Source of the DNA: Candidatus Rhodoferax bjergmarkensis
GTDB taxonomy: Bacteria > Pseudomonadota > Gammaproteobacteria > Burkholderiales > Burkholderiaceae_C
Length of the DNA: 47,093 nt
Assembly: GCA_016708345.1 (NCBI GenBank)
Contig: JADJFX010000022.1
Coordinates: 1 to 47,093, forward strand
Direction of reading: 5' to 3'
Both the position numbers and the translations under genes were made by a program. Below the pieces are notes generated by a model. The model was not told where the DNA came from and searched no databases. It saw only the letters and a program-made list of their open reading frames with translations. The first letter of the stretch is position 1, and every line of letters begins with the position of its first letter. Below are positions 45,440-47,093 of the stretch, in pieces.

Positions 45440-46310
45440 GGTGTCTTGCGGCCCGGCCTTGATGCACTCCACGCCAATTTCGTTGGAACAACCTGCAAGA
45501 CGGGCTGCATTATGAAAGCCTGCCTGATTGGTCGCAGGATTTGTCGGATCGACCCTGCTCCATAAACCTCGTTTTCACACGGCTTGAACTCAAGGAACTT
45601 TGGAGAAATGAAGGGAATGACTTTTATTTTGATCTGATCATCTTGCGGGGTTTCCTCGCTCAAATGGGTTGCCAGCCCGGGACCCTGGAGGTCGATTGGA
45701 GCCAGATTCAAAAGCTCATCAGATGTTCGAGCAGCCGTCCAGACGGATCGGTTTGTCCTGGTTTCGACAGTGGATGTTTACCGGTGGTTCTTGCGTGCTG
45801 ACGAAGGGGCGCAATTTTCGAGACAAACGCCAAGATCATTCCTTATGGAAAAAACCGCTTGCGGCTGGAGCGCTGGATCGCCAGCCGTGCGCGGGCCATT
45901 GCATTATTATGAAAAAAACAAAAGGAAGACTTTTGGGGTGTTTGCAGGGCTTATTTGAGTGGGGTTGCGAAAAAGTGCTTTATCGGTTCACTGTAATGGC
46001 GTCGAAGATCCAATAATAAGCGTCAGCTGATGGTATCCGATGCCGGCTACGGCAGGATATGGAGATTTTCAAAAGTGGCGAAGCTGCAGAGATCCTCAAT
46101 TTGTTCCCGCAACCTGTCCAGCATGCGTGAAGTTGATCGCACAGTTTCTTTGATCTTACAAAGTCAGGCGCCGGTGTACCGGCGGCACCGACTTATGAAG
46201 ATTTCTGCACTCGCTACTAAGCCCTGTTTGGCGGAAAAAATGGCTACATCATGGAATCAAAGCAGGTCTTGGCTGAAATCAAGACCTTTGCCGAACGCGG
46301 AAAAGCGTCG
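45440..46310 (+). CDS. NAD(P)-dependent sugar epimerase/dehydrogenase, heavily frameshifted
   Basis: Pieces in order over changing frames: NFVGTTLQDGLHYESL (Rossmann loop), CSINLVFTRLELKELWRNEG, LEVDWSQIQKLI, RFVLVSTVDVYRWFLRADEG (ST.DVY), IFETNAKIIPYGKNRLRLER (the YxxxK-like catalytic YGKNR), WIASRARAIA, NGVEDPIISVSSAFQWYPM, MEIFKSGEAAEILNLFPQPV and ALFGGKNGYIMESKQVLAEI. Together they fit one extended short-chain dehydrogenase. Nearly every 100 bases needs an indel, so the start and end are approximate. It converges on rfbC. Confidence 0.55.
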
Positions 46311-46882
46311 GCGCCTACAAGTCCGCGTAAAGGTTTCAACGCCGTGGAAGGCTGGATCGAAGTCCGGCCATTGCAGGTCCTTGGCGTTTTTTTCTTGCGG
46401 CTCCATGGGCCGGGCGATGGAAAATTTCGGATCGTTGTAGCGTATGCCGCGTTCGGGTCCGGCGCGTAATAGTCGCTCACGGTGCAGGGCTTCGGTGTCG
46501 TCCTGCAGGGTCAGGAAGGCATGGGCAAAGCCGCGTGGCACATACATCATACAGAGTCAGTTGTCTTCATTCAGTTCGGCACCAAACGATTGGCCATAGG
46601 TCGCAGGAGTGGGGCACCAAGTCCAGAATGAGATCATACAGCCCACCGCGCAAGCACCGCACGACCTTGGTTTAACTAACCGGCTGGTTGCGTGGCTGGC
46701 CCCCGCAATGTTCCTTTCTTGGCAGTCAGGGAGTTGTTCACCTGCGCAGTGGGAGATCAGTCCGGCGAGCCACCGGTCTTTTTCACGAAGAAGCGGGCAA
46801 AACCGCGAGGTCATCACTTTTCCGGAGTCCGATCAATAACTTGGAGGCACCCGCCGAAGTGCGGGTTGGATGAGAAAAGCAT
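46257..46882 (-). CDS. rfbC: dTDP-4-dehydrorhamnose 3,5-epimerase family (RfbC-like), frameshifted
   Basis: Pieces: MLFSSNPHFGGCLQVIDRTP, RGFARFFVKK, QVNNSLTAKKGTLRG (the NnS.taKkGTlRG motif), KVVRCLRGGLYDLILDLVPH, SFGAELNEDN, MMYVPRGFAHAFLTLQDDTE and GPERGIRYNDPKFSIARPME, ending WPDFDPAFHGVETFT. These are RfbC cupin signatures in order. About 205 aa with breaks near 46815, 46700, 46600 and 46555. It makes rhamnose-type sugars for surface polysaccharide. It is on the minus strand, unlike the genes to its left. Confidence 0.75.
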
Positions 46883-46959
46883 GGTGGTTTTCTCCCGCTG
46901 TGAGCTTACGTTTGGGTGCGCTTGTTTGCCAGCGCAAGTCGGAGGACAGACGACCTGAT

Positions 46960-47031
46960 TCATGCATGGCTCTCCAGCACACGCGAACGCATCTGCTGCG
47001 AATTGCGAAAATCCTGATCGGTGAATTTCAT
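46960..47031 (-). CDS. Short ORF, possibly a gene start broken by indel
   Basis: MKFTDQDFRNSQQMRSRVLE then SHA, 23 aa. Its ATG overlaps the TGA of the partial gene at the window edge, which suggests a real start; the reading may be cut by an indel as elsewhere at this end. Not recognised. Confidence 0.25.
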   Translation of the reverse strand: MKFTDQDFRNSQQMRSRVLESHA

Positions 47032-47093
47032 GCCCTGCGACGCATTTCGCGACGAATGATGGAATCCTTCAGGCTCACGCGCGGCTGGTAGTT
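47028..47093 (-). CDS. C-terminal end of a gene running off the window
   Basis: Reads NYQPRVSLKDSIIRREMRRR then A and TGA. Y.P.vsl.dgI is a common end of extended short-chain dehydrogenases/epimerases. Only 21 residues are visible, so this is a weak call; context is the polysaccharide cluster. Confidence 0.35.
   Translation of the reverse strand, partial: NYQPRVSLKDSIIRREMRRRA

Noticed and set aside
1..47093. tRNA, rRNA or riboswitch genes
   Set aside because: None recognised by eye; a covariance-model scan would be needed to exclude small RNAs.

Overview
ORGANISM. GC-rich, tightly packed DNA with housekeeping genes typical of a betaproteobacterium, most likely a Comamonadaceae member (Rhodoferax/Polaromonas/Acidovorax-like). 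The family-level guess rests on gene content (DUF4337, DUF2069, cAMP-type/EAL, thyA-folA, SPFH-NfeD, miaA/xerD) and on an approx. 50-bp dispersed repeat with core AATAGCTGCTYRYGCA that I associate with that family; no rRNA is present to confirm it.

SEQUENCE QUALITY. Many genes, including the single-copy housekeeping gene ppk1 (3 breaks) and xerD (3 breaks), carry single-base indels, mostly in homopolymers. They are densest at both ends (1-4000 and 42000-47093) and rare in the middle. I read them mainly as sequencing/assembly error and annotate whole genes across the breaks, naming each break.

LAYOUT. (1) 17-18072, all minus strand, about 18 kb: one near-continuous type III-B CRISPR-Cas operon. 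In transcription order: NE0113-family CARF protein, cmr1, cas10/cmr2, cmr3, cmr4, a VapBC-like toxin-antitoxin pair, cmr5, cmr6, two small ORFs, a NUDIX hydrolase, a CARF-adenosine deaminase (Cad1), a CARF-RelE protein (Cami1-like), cas6, cas2, cas1, a divergent second cas1 and a second cas2. No repeat-spacer array is inside the window; it may lie beyond base 1. (2) 18229-21104: an OlsB-like acyltransferase gene cut by a complete IS630-family insertion with TA target duplication, then a metallophosphoesterase. (3) 21178-41442: core genes (two lipoproteins, NTF2-like protein, ppk1-sixA, DUF2069, FAD-linked oxidase, thyA-folA, DUF4337, icd, DUF192, YihY, cNMP-EAL, SPFH-NfeD, basic amino acid decarboxylase, hsp20, miaA, xerD). 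Two copies of a 162-bp inverted-repeat element sit exactly at gene stops. (4) 41612-47093: start of a surface polysaccharide cluster (TPR-glycosyltransferase 61, two NAD-dependent epimerases, radical SAM protein, rfbC), heavily frameshifted.

HOW IT WORKS TOGETHER. The Cmr complex with Cas6-processed crRNA would detect foreign transcripts. Cas10 keeps an HD motif and a GGDD cyclase motif, so it should make cyclic oligoadenylate. Three CARF proteins could sense it: Cad1 (family activity ATP to ITP deamination), CARF-RelE (ribosome-dependent mRNA cleavage) and NE0113 (regulator or signal degrader). A NUDIX hydrolase whose stop overlaps the Cad1 start suggests a linked nucleotide-processing step, and the PIN toxin pair between cmr4 and cmr5 could act as a guard on the operon. 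The combination of nucleotide-pool and translation effectors, an embedded TA module and a doubled adaptation module is the most interesting content of the window.
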